From contig VZRS01001772.1 of NCBI GenBank assembly GCA_013398055.1, forward strand, positions 62,001 to 126,000: a stretch of 64,000 nt of DNA, given 5' to 3'. This document shows positions 48,901-62,290 of the stretch, piece after piece. The stretch's first letter is position 1. Each line of letters begins with the position of its first letter. The notes under the pieces are model-generated. The model worked only from the letters and a program-made list of their open reading frames with translations, searched no databases and was not told the DNA's origin. A program made the position numbers and the translations under genes. The stretch is from Ifrita kowaldi (lineage: Eukaryota; Chordata; Aves; Passeriformes; Cinclosomatidae).

Positions 48901-51900
48901 CTCTGACTTGAACAGCTATCCTCTGCCATGAATCTAACCTGAGACTGCATCAAATACGAGTAACAAAGGGCTTTTCTGGCTGCATTATCCATATCTCTGT
49001 TGCAGAAATTGGGTAGTGGGTAGTATACAAGGCAGCTGCCACAGGAGAAGCTTGTACAGCTCCGTGGCAGATGTGTTTGAGCTGTACTGGATTCAAGAGG
49101 GCCCAGACTGAGAGACATCCATTGGTAAATGATTCTTGCAGGCAGTGGGGGAACCCAGTACAAGTTCAGTGGCCTTAGGAAAAGGATGGAACTCTTGCAC
49201 CTGCATCTCCCTCACTGAGTACCTTGGACCTAAGTAGATCTATTCCTTGGGTCACTTATTGTCAGTAGCTCAAACTAGATGTGGGCAGGGGAGTGATAAA
49301 GCAGCAAGGGTCTATGCCTCATTTGTGGGGCCTGCCAGTAGGGCTCCAGAATGCATCTGGCTTCGGATGTGTTTGATACTCCAGAGGTCTAGTTCAGCCT
49401 TCTGTGATCACCAGATCTTGTACCCTGCCATTGCCCACATGCTTCTTTGTTGTTCTGTTTGCCTCTGCGTTTCCAACAAAGGTAGGGAGCAGAACTTTAT
49501 ATAAATGTGAGTTTTGAGAAGTTCTGGCCACTGGGCCAAGAGCTGTCTATGTTATTTGCACAGTCTGATTTCTGGTGCAGTCTGTTTTCCATGGTTCTGT
49601 TGCAGTTACTCACATCAGAGACCCATAGACCTTTTTTTTTTTGGACCGTGCTGGTACTGCTGAGCCAAGCAGGCAGAGATACTGTGGCTCTTGGGGCCGA
49701 CCCTTTGAGGGGGCAGGGTGGCCTGTCAGGCTGGTTTTGCCCTGGAAGAGGAGCCTGCTTTTTGCTGTGCTGTTGATGTTGGAAGAGTGTTTTTCTCAGT
49801 GAGGCTCTGAGCTGCAGCTGTACCAAGCTGCTGATGTGTTGTGCAGTTGACCGCTGCCTGGATTTAATCTCTAACCTTTGATTATTCTTGAAAGCATGTT
49901 CTAGGGATTTCATTCCCACCCACACTGCTCCTGTGACCCCTTCCATTTCCTGGGTGTCTAAGTACAGAACAGAAAAGATTCATTAACCTGGTAAGTAACC
50001 TCTTTTTATGAGGGAAGTGATTTTCTGTCACGCTCTGTTAGATCCTATTGATTTCTGCTTTTCTCCTCGTTGGCCTCTTTTGCCATATATTCTCTTCTTT
50101 GTCATGCTTCAGTAGGAAGGTGATACGTGATATGCTGGTTTGGTTTTTTTTTTTTGCTGTTTCCTGGGCAAAGAGCTGGGATCTCCTAAGGCCATCGCTC
50201 AAGTGCCCATGTCTCTGCCTTTTCTTGGAAAGCTTTGTTGTCAAGGCAAACTGCTGGTTGGTAATAGGATGTTGACATGAGGAGTAAAACCTCCTGGCTG
50301 CTCTCTTTTGTTTTGATGTTGAAAAGAGCATCTTTTCTCTCTTTGCTCATTGTACAATCCCTCATCTCCTGGCAGAGGTGTGACGCATTTGCCATGGGGT
50401 TTGCAAGCATGCGTGAAATGGGGAGACCCTCAAACCATCACGTGTGCCTGCTCTTTCTGTCCTCCTGGGTTGTGGCAGTGGCTGGATCCCCGTGCTTTTG
50501 TGGTGAAATGGAAGGAGCTGCCAGGTTTCAGCTTGTCCCAGAGGCTTGTTGTTAACAGAGATAGATTGTGGCAAGTGTGAGGGGAAGAGGCATCTCCTTG
50601 AATCTGAGTGGGAGGGCATGGGGATGTCCCCTGTTTCAGAAGGAATAGCACATTCAGTGCAAAATTCCACACAGGGATTGGGGAAAGTGTTTGGTTCCCA
50701 GCCAGTTCCCCTCCTACTGTGCACATTTGTGTATTTCTCCCTCTGGACAGCCATGTCTGCGCTATTGCAAAGATAAAATATTACAAATATTACAACACTA
50801 AATACATGCACTCTCAGCAAGATACCTTGGTTTTGAGAAGGCTGTTGTTGTTTTCTGATGTACTTAAATTTTTGGACAGAACCTTTCTGTGATTCAAGAC
50901 AGATATTTCAGTAGCTGGAGAAACAGTTTTCTTTTCAAAAGTACGCTTTCATCTGTTGTGTTAATTTCTCAACTTCCATGGTTCTTGCTAAATTCCTCTT
51001 CTTTATGTGTAAATGTTCTGTGCTAGTCCTTTGTTGAACTATGGCAATGGAAGCATCAAAGGCTTAAAATCTGAGGGAGCGTTGTTGTTTCTCTTAGAGT
51101 TTTGTGTTGTTACAGGAAGGAGTATTCTTGAGCCGTGGTTGGTCTTTGCACTGCCTGTCCTAGCGCTGATCACAATGATCAGCTTTGCCCAAACAGAGGA
51201 GCAGAGCTCTCTGTGGCAAGGGTTGTCATCTAGATTGTCCTAAAGAAAGGTGTGTGAAGAATAGATCCTGTTTATTTACGAATCTGAGGCTGCGCTTTCC
51301 CTAAAACAGGCAATTAAACCCCGAGGGGTCAGTGAGGGGATATGAGTTCTGTTTGCAGACCAAGCAGACTGATCCATAGTGGTGCAGAGTGGAGAGCTGT
51401 GCTCCCAGCTCTCAACAAAACAGGGCCTGACTCTTGGTGCCAGGCTGTTGGAAGCCTTGCTTTCATGGTTCACTACATTATGTGGGGAAAGAGAGAAAAG
51501 GTAATTGGAAGTTTTTGTAGGGAAAGGGGTGGATACTTTGGTGAGTTGAGTACACTAGAAATCTGCTGAAGACCTTACTGGATCACAGTCTTTGCTTTTA
51601 GTTGTAAGCAGTTGTGAGGAAAAAACACAGCAAACTAAAATGTCTTAAAATGCCTTCTATCAAACATTTAAAGTTGTTTTCCTCTTACTGCTTTCAATGC
51701 TTTGAATTTTGAGTCTGTGGTGGGGTTTTTCCGGTTTTTTTAAGTTTCTACATGTACTTCATTGACCCCAAAGACTCCTAACATACCTTGAAAGGGGCAT
51801 TGTAATCTGTACATGTTAATGCAGGTTGGAGTAGAGAGGTTGGGAGATGTCATAGCAAAGGGAAGGCTGGTAATGTTGCTGTCAGCAGAGGGTGGCACCA

Positions 51901-54900
51901 TCAAAGGACCAACTGGATGTGGACCTGGCTAGGGAAGTTGGGACTCTTTAAAACATACTTTCGGATGGCATTTTCTATCTGATGAGTGCAGGGCTGGAGC
52001 TTGGTGACCTCTTCCTGCAGGACTGTCTTCAGAATGCAAAAGTGTCCTTTCAGCTGATGTGAAAGCTCAAAGGATTGTGTTCAGGGACGTGCAGATTTTC
52101 CCTCCTGTGTGAGGAGTGGACCTCTCCTCTGCGGTGCTGCCGTGTGATGCCAGCAGCTTCCTCAAGGGCTGGTCTGAGGATGCCATTGTCATCTGAGGAG
52201 GGAAACTCTGGAATGAGCCGTGTCCTGGATGGACTGGAAGTGAGGGATGGGGTTGTACCTCTTCTCTCCTGCTTTTGCTGGTGTGGAGGCAGAGAGGGTG
52301 ACGGATACACCAGAAGTTCTGTGCATCCTGGGGCTCTTGTTACTCATTGTCAAAAACTGCAGCAAACTCTGTTACGTTGTCACAAGCCAAGGTCCTGGCC
52401 TTGTCTCCATCCCCCTGCCTTGCCCTGAATTTTGCTAACATGCATGAATACAGAGTCCTGAAATTCAGGTTCATGGTTCCAAAGTTCATGGTCTTGAGAA
52501 TAAACAAAAAACTATTGTGGTGGCTGAGAGCTGCATACCCCATTAACCCAGAATCATGAATATTTATCGTGCTGGATTACTAAAGAACATAGAGACTATA
52601 TTGTATTTCCTATAACTTTATTTCTATGGCATCTTTTCTTGGTGGGTCACTTTAATGTAAGCTTTGCTTATTTAGTTGCACACTTTAAGCCGATTAACTT
52701 TTTACTAATAAAATGTGTGTTGCCTCCCTTTGTCCCAGCTACCGTTTGTTTGTACCTACACTCCTGTGACAAAGAGTCCCAGAGAACTGCTTTAAGCTCT
52801 GGATAAATCCCACTGCTGGAGGCTTTGGCCCAGCTGAATGTGTCTGAGCTGATTTCAGCCTTGCATTTTCCCTTTTTCTCTCTTGCTGCCTAAAAGTTGG
52901 ACCCTCAAACCAAGGGTCCTTGAACACGTTTCCACTCTTGAAACCATTTGTGGTGCTCTGGGGCTAGCAGAAATTATTCAGCCTGTTACTGCTCTCTGAG
53001 CTGGGCTAGAACAAAACTGTAAGTGGTGAGAGTTGGGGTTTTCCAACCATGTAGACTGGTCTGTGGCTCTGCATCTTCAGTAGTTTCCCAGCTGGTAACC
53101 ACATTATTCTTTCCTGCTTACAGAATTTGCCCTGTCCTTCAATGTCCAACGTACTGCATGTTTTACTGTGACTTGTCTCTATGAGAAGTATCATCCCAGA
53201 GAGATGATAGCATCCTGCCATTTTGTTAAAGAGCCTCTGTAAAAACTGTGCTTTTTCACCGAAGGCAATTCAGGCCAGAATTTTAAAGTTAGTTGGGAGC
53301 CAAAAGGCATGAATAAGCACTTGGAAAATACTTTCTAAAAGACTTTTATAAATCTGTTCTTTTATATTTGGAGCTTTGCAAAAGCTAAAATGATCCCTTA
53401 GAAATGTGCTGTTAATACTTAAGGATGACTGATCTGCCTCAAAACCAACTCAGTAACCTGCTTTCAATGGGGCAGCAGGAAATGCCAAAGGAGGCATGGA
53501 AAAGCAGGGTAAAACAGAGTGGTACATCCAGAAAGTCTCCCTGACTGCAGTAGACTCCACAGCCCCCTGTCCAGAGAGGGCTCATTGTCTTCAATGGTAC
53601 TGGATAACTTTGTCTTCCAGCTGCTTTCTTTTTGATCCTGTGTAAGCTTTTAGCATCCATAGCCTGCTGGAACAAGAAGTGCCAGACCTTAACTGCAGCA
53701 CCCCTGTGCTCTTCTCTTACTCACCTGTGAGTCAGAGCATCCGGTGTCTCAGAGGTTTAGTTAGTGTTGCCTACCTGTTTCCATTCTTGTTTCCTCTTAC
53801 ACCAAAGCTTCCCACATGCTGGCTCTTGTCTCAGGGAGATTCAGGGGAATTCAGCTATTTTTAATAGCAGAAAATGCTCATCCTTTGCTATCGAAGGAAA
53901 ATCCTTTCTTTAAGAACTCTGAGATCACACTGACTGTGGAAAAGGAGGGGAAACATTGAGGGCAGTAGCAGGCAGCCGTGCTCTACACCCTGTGGAAACT
54001 GCTTAGTTCTTCTCTGCAGCAGATCATATGAGCTTATAACTGGCTTTCAGCTGGTTTGGTATTCTGCTTAGGAGCTAGGGATGTCTCAGGAAGAGCAGTT
54101 TTAAACAGCAATGGATGGGGCACTTCTTAGCTTGTGAAAGTTCTCACCCTGCCCTCATTCTGCTGGCCCCTGGAAAGCATGAAGTGGCAGTGCAAGTCCT
54201 TTGGGTAGCTTGTACTCAATGTTGCCTGCTGATGGCAGAAGCAGGTGTATTTAGTGTAGTGCATTGGTTTCTCTCTTCAGGGGAGTAGTTTGGGCTTTAT
54301 TTGTTGTTTCAGATTTGTGAAGTTCCTTGGGTTTTCTTCCCCAAACTTTCCCAATGGCTGCTTGTCCTCTATATAGGACTAGTGGAGTAGATGAGGTTTC
54401 GCATGAGTCATGATAGATTTTCAGCCTCAGGTGTGTGGGTGTAAAAGGGTGTATTAGTAACAAGCCCAGAGAAATACACTGATGTGTTCCTCCTCTCCCT
54501 TGCTCTCTGACCCGTTGTGCCACCCTTGTAACCTTTCCTGTGCAGTCAGACCTGGTGAGGAAACAAAGCCAGGCTTAGTGTGTGAAGCCATCACCAGCCA
54601 TGGAAATAATGGTTCCCCATCCAATGGCACCCAGTTCCTGTGTGACAGTTATGCTGTGTCCTCCCGTAGGGACACCTTTGATGCTAAGGAACACTGTGAA
54701 CTGTATTTCTCCTCCTAACCAACACATTAGTTGCTTTGTTTGAGGAATATGGTATGTTGGAAACTGAACTGTTTTCTGAGCTACCTTAAATATTATTTTT
54801 CTCAACATCCTCAGATTGCTAGATCCTGTAATACCCCTTTTTACCAGTGGATTTGCCTGCTTTTAGCTCTTCAGTGTCTGATGGTGAGGGAGCCCAGTCC

Positions 54901-57900
54901 TCTCTTGCACCTAGGTATGTGAAGAGTGGGTAAAGGTTTGGTCCCCACCGTACTGCAGATCTGTGCAAAATCTGGAGGGGAATCAGAAGAGCACAGCTTG
55001 AAATCCTCCACGTTAGACCATAGTGCTTTATGGTGGTTTTTAATCTTGTGCAAGGTGTGTACCATGCAGAGGAACACTGGCATTTGATGGGTGTTGATGT
55101 GGCTGCAGAGGGATGACTGACAGGAGGGGGAGCAGATCTGCTGCTGCTGGGTTGTTACGATAGCTGGGAATGTTTTTTGATGGGGGCAGCAATTCTGGAA
55201 AGTGCCTGCATTTTGCTTTCCACTGATCCAGAGCTGGCTCTGAGAGGGGGAGCTGAAGGTAAATCTCCCTCCTCATCCTTTGTGCTAATGGTGGGAGGGA
55301 AAGGGCTTTGCTACTGCTCCCTCAGGCTCTCCTGCTGAGCTAATCCCCTGTCCATGGCATCTTCTGGAGGAGCAGGAGGGATTGAAAACCAGCAGCCACT
55401 GGAGCAAACTCCTGAGCACCACCTCTTTCTAACCCAGGACAAGTGTCCTGCAGTAAACAAGACACTTTCTATTTTGGTGCCTTCCTTTTTTTTCCAGCAG
55501 GGCTGGTGACCCTGCCTGTTGCTGATACTCAGCGTTGCTCATGATAAGGCCTGGCTTAAAGCTGGGGGAAAGGAGCTAGGTTCTATTTTGCAGTTGGAGT
55601 TTTCCCTGAGTAGTCTGCCTGTGGCTGGGAAGTGTTTTTAGAGCCTGAACCAAAAAAGGGCTTTGTTGTCTCAGAGCAAGCATAACACAAAGACTGTACT
55701 GGCACCACTAAACCCTGGCAGCTGCCTCAGAGCAGCTCTCGTCCCTCTTGCTTTTGCTCCCTGCTTTTGTCAAACTGCAATGTCCCCCTTCAAAGACAGG
55801 CACACTCCTGACACAAGACTGTTTGCTCTCCAGAGGGCACAAACAGCTTGTCGGGGAAGAACTTGTCTGTGTAATGATATTTTATTAAAGCTGAGAAATG
55901 TCACAATTGAAGTTTGCTTTTATACCTTCAACCCTACCCTGCTTAGGTGTTGTGATAGTCACTAATTATGTGATTGCATGACGCTGCTTCAGGAGTAGAT
56001 CCAGCGGTGGGGCAGAGGGGACTGATTTGGACAGAGATCCTTTCTCTTCTCTTGCAGAGCCAGGGAGGTAGATGCAAGGATGAAAAAAGATCCTTGCTAG
56101 CTTTGTGCTTTACTGGGTGTTTGGCATAGGAGCATATGGATCACTTGCAGAAGTGCCAAGTACTTGCTGTCACAAAGTGGGGAGCAGAGCTTTGACACAG
56201 ACTAGGCTAATGCACAGGGTGCAGCTGAGGTGTTTCAGAGGGGGATGGCCAGCAGAAACACTTATGATTTATATTTATATCGTTGAATATTTATAATGTA
56301 ATCTTACAAATGTTTGTGAAGGCCTGGGATGAGTATCTCTGACTGATCCTTTGTATTCAGGACAAAGCTGGAAAGGGAGGGATGGCCATACTGAGGTGGA
56401 AGTCCACTCACTGCCTAAGAGTCCAACAACTGCTCTCTGACCCAGCCACGTCCACTGATGCTGCAGTCATGGCTACTTTATTCTGATTTAAAGCTGGGCT
56501 GCTGCTGAGGAAGACGGTCTTTCCTGTCATCCTCCTTCTCCCAGTATCAGTGAACTGTGGGAACTGAGCACAGAGAGGGACTGATCTGGTTTTTACTCAG
56601 AACCAAGTGGTTTTTTACTTTCCAGTCCTCTGCTTGTGGTAGCACAGGAAAGGCCACAGGAACAAGCGATTGGAAAGGAAGAGGGGAAGTAAAGAGATAA
56701 ACCCAGCTGCCTCTAGGAGTGTAAATGAACAGTTCTGCAAGCTGCATACCAGGTACAGTTGATGGTATTTCTGTTGTGCATGTGCTTGTCTCATCCTGCT
56801 CGCTTTTCTGGACAGTCATGGCTCTAGTTAACCTTCCCTGAGAGACCCTCCAGTTTCCATGAAGTTGTAGGAGATTTCATGTATTGGCAATCAAATGTGA
56901 CTGGAAAGCAGTAAGGATGAGTTAGCAGTTAATGGAGGTGTGGAAGGTAGACAATATTTGCATATGTATAAAGCATAAGCCTTGTTGAATGTCATCTTCT
57001 GCTGGAATCCTGAGGGAGCAGGGCTCAGACTGGTGTCTCTGGCCTTCCATGGGAGGTGAAGGATTAATGACCCCTCCTTCAAATTGCTGACTACTCTATT
57101 TTTATGCTGGCTCTTCACATCTGCTGTGTTGTGATAAAGTGCTAAATGCTGTAAAGGGCCTTTAAATGGCAAGCAGCTTCCACCTGAAGTCCTCCTGATT
57201 CCAGAGCCTTTGATTCTGGTCTGGACCTGCAGTCTACTAGCAATTATATTTGGTATGAATTCCACCATCTTGCCTTTGGAGATGGCAGTGTGTTGATTTT
57301 AATTCTATTCCCAATCTCCAGTATACTGATTTCTGTTCATGAGAAGACCTGAGTGTTCTGCAGTGATATCCCTAAAAGCAAAGACGACTGTGGTGGAGAG
57401 CCTGGATATGTTCCTAGCACTTTCTGACACCAGTCTTCCATTACTGTAGCCTCACATGTGCTCCAGGGTTCCTGCAGAGTTTAGGGCATGAAATAACTCC
57501 TGTAATTTGGACCCATGGGAAGAGGCTGAACTGGAGAGGACCCTGCACTAATGGTGGAGGAAGCAGAGGTGGCTGCTGTTAGTATGCTGAATTGCACAGC
57601 ATTTTCATTCATTCCAGCTGTTTAATGGGATTACATGAGGAGTGGCTTCTGCCTGCAGACATTTAGTGCCTATGGAAATCTGCAGCTGTCTGAGTCAGTT
57701 ATGTGCAAATCCCACATCTCCCCTTTATGCATAGGAATTTCTGAATGATGGAAACCATGTGGATCAATTGCATGAGTAATTTTTCATGTGCTTCACCCAA
57801 TACCAGATTTGAGGGATATTTTCTGTTAACTGTGTCTGTGGTCCCCAACAACTTCCCCAAAGAGGGAGGAGATGCTGCAAGGTGGCCACTAGATGTAGGA

Positions 57901-58854
57901 GTAGGATAGCTTTGGTGAGAGTGGATCCCCTTACCTTGGGCAATGGGAGACAGTCCCCTGTGCAAGGCAGTGTGGAGCTGGATGCTCTCATATTCCACTT
58001 GGTCTGACTGCCCTTTCTGCCTGGTGAAGTGGCAGGGAGTAGACACCCTCCATCCTCAAGAAAGGGAGGGAAACTCCAGCACCTTGGAGCTGGCCAGGAG
58101 TGGATGGTCTGTCGAATAGTGGAGCACTGAGGTGGAGATCTGGGACATCCAGCTCTATCCTGGATTCTGTGACCATAAAATAATCACTTCTTCAGGACAG
58201 GCTGAGAAACATATCTTTGAATGGTTCTTGGAGGCACCTGTTTGGTGCCTCCTCCAGCAAGCTCTGTCTGAAGAGACGACGTGGATTTTGCTGTGCAAGG
58301 CCAGTTCCAGTAGGCACAGGCTCTGCACTGCACTTCCCTGGGGTGCAAGTACAACCTGCCATTGTTGACAAGGAAAATAGTGGCATCCGCGTACTTTCCC
58401 CTTTGAATTTTTAAATCCTTCTAATAGCTTCCTCTCCATTTCCAAATAGAGATGTTTATTGTGTACTTCCCTGACTGGATCTACCTCTTGGAGAGCAGTA
58501 ACCCTGAGTGAAGGCCTTACTGACAGTCCTCCCATCTACACATCTAGAGACCATTAGTTTGGATGTGGTCTAGCTGTAATACGGCAAGTGACCTCTTGGC
58601 AGGCTGGAATAGAGAAGAAAGCCACTGTGCATACATTAGAAGTGAAATGTTAGCTTCTGATGTCACAGCAAAGTGTGGAAACATGAAATTATAGCTTATA
58701 TGGAGCCACAGAGCTTCATTTATGCTTTGAGCAATTCCAGCAGTTACAGCCTGGTGCCCAATGGAAGTGTCTGGATAAGGACTGAGCAAAAAGCGTGGCT
58801 GTCCTGTGAGTAAGTAACCTTTTCTGGAACAAGGAGCAGGAGGTGGTTACACTG

Positions 58855-59050
58855 ATAGAGGGTAATGAAGCACTGGAAGAGGTTGCCCAGAGAGGTGGCG
58901 GATGCCCCATCCCTGAAAGCATTCAAGGTCAGGTTGGATGGGGCTCTTAGCAACCAGCTCTAGTTCAAAGTGTCGCTGTTCATTGCAGGTGGTTAGAACT
59001 AGACCTTTAAAAGTTCTTTCCAACCCAAATCCTTCTATGAGTCTATGATT
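58855..59050 (+). mobile_element. CR1-type LINE, 3' end fragment
   Basis: The recognisable CR1 order is gaggttgcccagagaggtgg, then gatgccccatccctgaaagc, ttcaaggtcaggttggatgg and tctttccaaccca, ending in octamer-like tctatgagtctatgattt. Several differences from the usual form suggest a moderately old insertion. It lies in the presumed TLL2 intron 1; the 5' boundary is approximate. Confidence 0.88.
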
Positions 59051-61475
59051 TCCACGTGTTGAGATGTTCATCACAGGTCTTTTCCAAAGGCTGCCCACTG
59101 TGATCTGCGAAGTGCATTGCAACAGCAGCATGATCCCAGGAGGAGGCAGTGTTTGGACTGGTCAACAACATCTGACTGCAGAAGGGGCCGGGGAAACCCA
59201 GGCAGACCAGGGAACAAAGGAGCTGTTGCTCCAAGATGAAACTTTTCTCTGTGGAAGCCAGACAATCTTCCCATTTATTTGCAAGTGGCATTTGGTCACA
59301 GCTCTTTGGCAACATATGGAAACTGTTTAAATTAGCTGTATGAGCCATGCGTGAAACAGATGCATGTTCTTGAGCAGGCTTTTATCGTTGATGTTTGAGC
59401 GAGTGAAGGGTGCAGCTGGCTTGCTTGGGAAGTGAGAACATGTCGTCACCCAGATGTAGTTAAGTGCTTGAAGTGAAACAGAACTAGCATGTTAAAGAAT
59501 GTATCAATAAAGACCAACTTCCCATGGGCACCTGCTGCATAAATAACATGAATGGAGGTAATGACACTTAACCTTTCACTGCTTTCTTGGCTGCTCACTG
59601 CTGGTGCAGGATCAGGTGTGTCAAAAGAAGACAAGGTGCATGATGTCCTTGCTAGTGTCTTTTGCTTGTATGCTGGTCTATCAACAACCTAGTTTAAAAC
59701 TCCGAGGTCTGATCAGAGCACAATTCTACACCTTTCTGAGCAATCGTAGTAAACAGAGCGTAATGAGGTCTTGTGGAAGAAAACAGGAAACTGTGGCTGC
59801 TGTGACTTTTGGGTGTGAATCTTGAGAGCAATTTTGTATGGGGAGAAATTGCACCCGAAACTGATGCTTCTGTAACTGGAGCTACGACAGCCCCTGAAGT
59901 CTGAAGCCTTGTGGAGCTCAGTACAGTGGGAGCACTGTGTTGCTGCACGGTCCTGGATGCTCACTGTGGTGTGCACGGCTGTGACAATGAAAATGCCCTT
60001 GGATATTGAGAGCTTTAACTTTATGCATGCTAACTGTGATGGGATAGACCAAGGTGGGAGTCACTGAGAAATCAGTGATTGTTGCTGTAGACATTTGGGT
60101 GACTGAGTTTAGCTGATGTGGAACTGTAACACCGAAATTCAAGAGCAGAACATTTATGGCAGTGGTACTCAGAAAAGGGTGAGGAAACAATGCACATTTT
60201 GGGACATCAGAAAGAGCCATCTGAAGGAAAGCCATGGCAGGATGCAGACCTCTCCTGTGAGGGCAGCACTGTGATTTTGTGTGCTGCACAGGGATGTCTG
60301 CACAGTGCAGTATTTATAGAGGGGCCTGCTGCTGCCAGATTTGTAGCGCTGGCTGTTGCAAAGCAGGCTGGAAGAGCACTTCCTGGAGCAGGCTGGCTCC
60401 GTCCTCTGCTCTGTGTCTACAGGTGCAAATCCAGAGAGGTATTTGAACAGGCTGCTGATGAGCCTTATGAGCCATCCAAGGGGACACAAGAGATCCTGTT
60501 TACTCCGTATATATGATGAGGCAATCACTGAGTTTTTTCAGGTTTCTTGTAGGAGTTTAAAACAGACAGGGAATGACCAGAGGGACATGTGGTATTTTAG
60601 GGGTTCTAGAACCTAGTGTGTCTCTGAACCAAGAGTCCTTTCAGCAGCCAGTGCTGTGGGCTGTGTTGTGCTGAGCTACCAGCACAGTACCCATCTGGGG
60701 CACCACTGTGTCCTGCAGGATTGTCCCCTTCTGGGGAAGCCACCTCTTTGAATTACATGACACTAGAGGGCTGGTTTTGGTGACCAAGGTGAATTACTCG
60801 GTAAACGCCTGTTTCTGGGCAAGTTGGTGGTACAGGGAGTTTCCCTGAAGTGCACAGTGTGGTGTGAGTGCCCTTTCTCAGAGACTGGTGGGCTGAGCCC
60901 TTCCCCAGGCTTGTGCACACCCGATGAGCATGAACAGCCCTTGTGTGCAGGGGATTCCCCTGGCTGTAGCACCAAAGGCTTCAAATGTAAAACCAATGCA
61001 TTTTCAAAATGAACAGGTGAACCAAACAGCTGTTTGTGATGACAGATACTGATACTTTGACTGATGGATGAACCTGGGTGGAGCAGCTCTTGTGATATGT
61101 TTTGACCTCTCATTTGTTTTTATTCATATGCTTCTTTGGACTGTTTTTTCTGGTGGTGAGACTCGCCTGGAAGCATCCTTGTCCCAGGTGTTACTCTAGC
61201 AATGTTTTGTGTATTGCAGGAGGTGGAGCACTTTATTTTGCAAGGTTATTTTTAACCCCTAAATATTTGTGGTGAGGCCAGTCCAGGATGGTGACTTGAT
61301 GGTGACTGGACAGCAAGGAAGGGCTGTATTCCCTGCCAGGGTGAGTGATTTCCATTCCTCCTGCTCAGGGTGCCACTGTAATTTTTCATGTGTAGTATCT
61401 CCCTCCAGGGAGTGTTTGTAAAGTTTGATTTTTATAGAGAAGAGTGGAGAAAGGAGATCAAGTCTGCTGGTCTCG

Positions 61476-61535
61476 TTTTGTGTTTGGTTGTTGGTTTGAG
61501 GGTTTTTTAATTTGTTTGGTTTTTTTCGGAGGGGA
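61476..61535. repeat. T/G-rich low-complexity tract
   Basis: A short degenerate run of ttgtttgg, ggtttgaggg and gtttggtttttt units resembles the tract near 21.3 kb. It lies in the presumed TLL2 intron 1. Confidence 0.6.
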
Positions 61536-62061
61536 AATAAACTTTTTATTTTGCCCCTTATTAACACAACATAAATGCTGTGTTTGAGAATTCATCACAG
61601 CTCAGCATGTGCCTGGAACAGTGCTGACGTCAACTTGGGACAGTTCTCTCCAAAACTGGGATTACCTAGTGCTTTGCTGTGTTATGCTCACCTGTTTCCT
61701 CTGCTATCACCTCTTGCTTTTCATTGATGCTATGACTTTGCAGCTTTGTGAGGGCCCCAGTCCTGTGGGTTGCTGAGCCCTTCATTCCCTGGAGTGAGCT
61801 GTGGTCTCTGCTGGTTTGCAGAGCAGGGATGTGGCATTTGCCTGGTTCCTGAGATGTCATGCAAGGAAGACTTTTTTAGTCTTTCCTGCTGGGACACCTG
61901 TGCCTGGCTTAAGGCACGAACTCTGCTGTAATCTGGGGTGCCTTTGGTTACATCTCATGCCCCCCACCATGCCATCAGTGCCGCAGCCACTCGGGCTTCT
62001 AATCTCATTCTGATCTCTTCATTGTGGTGTTTTTGGCAACCCAAATTCCCCACCCAGGCCT

Positions 62062-62290
62062 GAGAATTTAACATCAGCACATTTGCATGACTGATCGGAT
62101 TTGTCTCGCTTCTGTGACGACATTGTTTCTATGGAAAATTAATGGATTCTCACGTTGTATTTTTAATGGCTGAAACCACCTCCCTGCCCACCCGCCATCC
62201 CTAAGCTTTCAGAGGGAAAGTCTGTAAACAGCTTGAATTAGCTATCCTCCATAAATAGCTCCCATTTCTTTCCTGCCTGCTGTCCGTTTC
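62062..62290. promoter_or_regulatory. Possible conserved non-coding enhancer
   Basis: The stretch packs several developmental factor motifs: an octamer ATTTGCAT (62081-62088), a half-CRE-like tgacgac, a homeodomain-type attaatgg, a forkhead tgtaaaca (62223-62230) and a CArG-like ccataaatag (62249-62258). The composition is unlike the flanks. The role is inferred from motif density only, with no conservation data. Confidence 0.3.

Noticed and set aside
49497..49946. 149-codon minus-strand frame
   Set aside because: Low-information Gln/Ser/Lys-rich translation with no domain.
50362..50820. 152-codon minus-strand frame
   Set aside because: No domain, and it overlaps open frames on the other strand.
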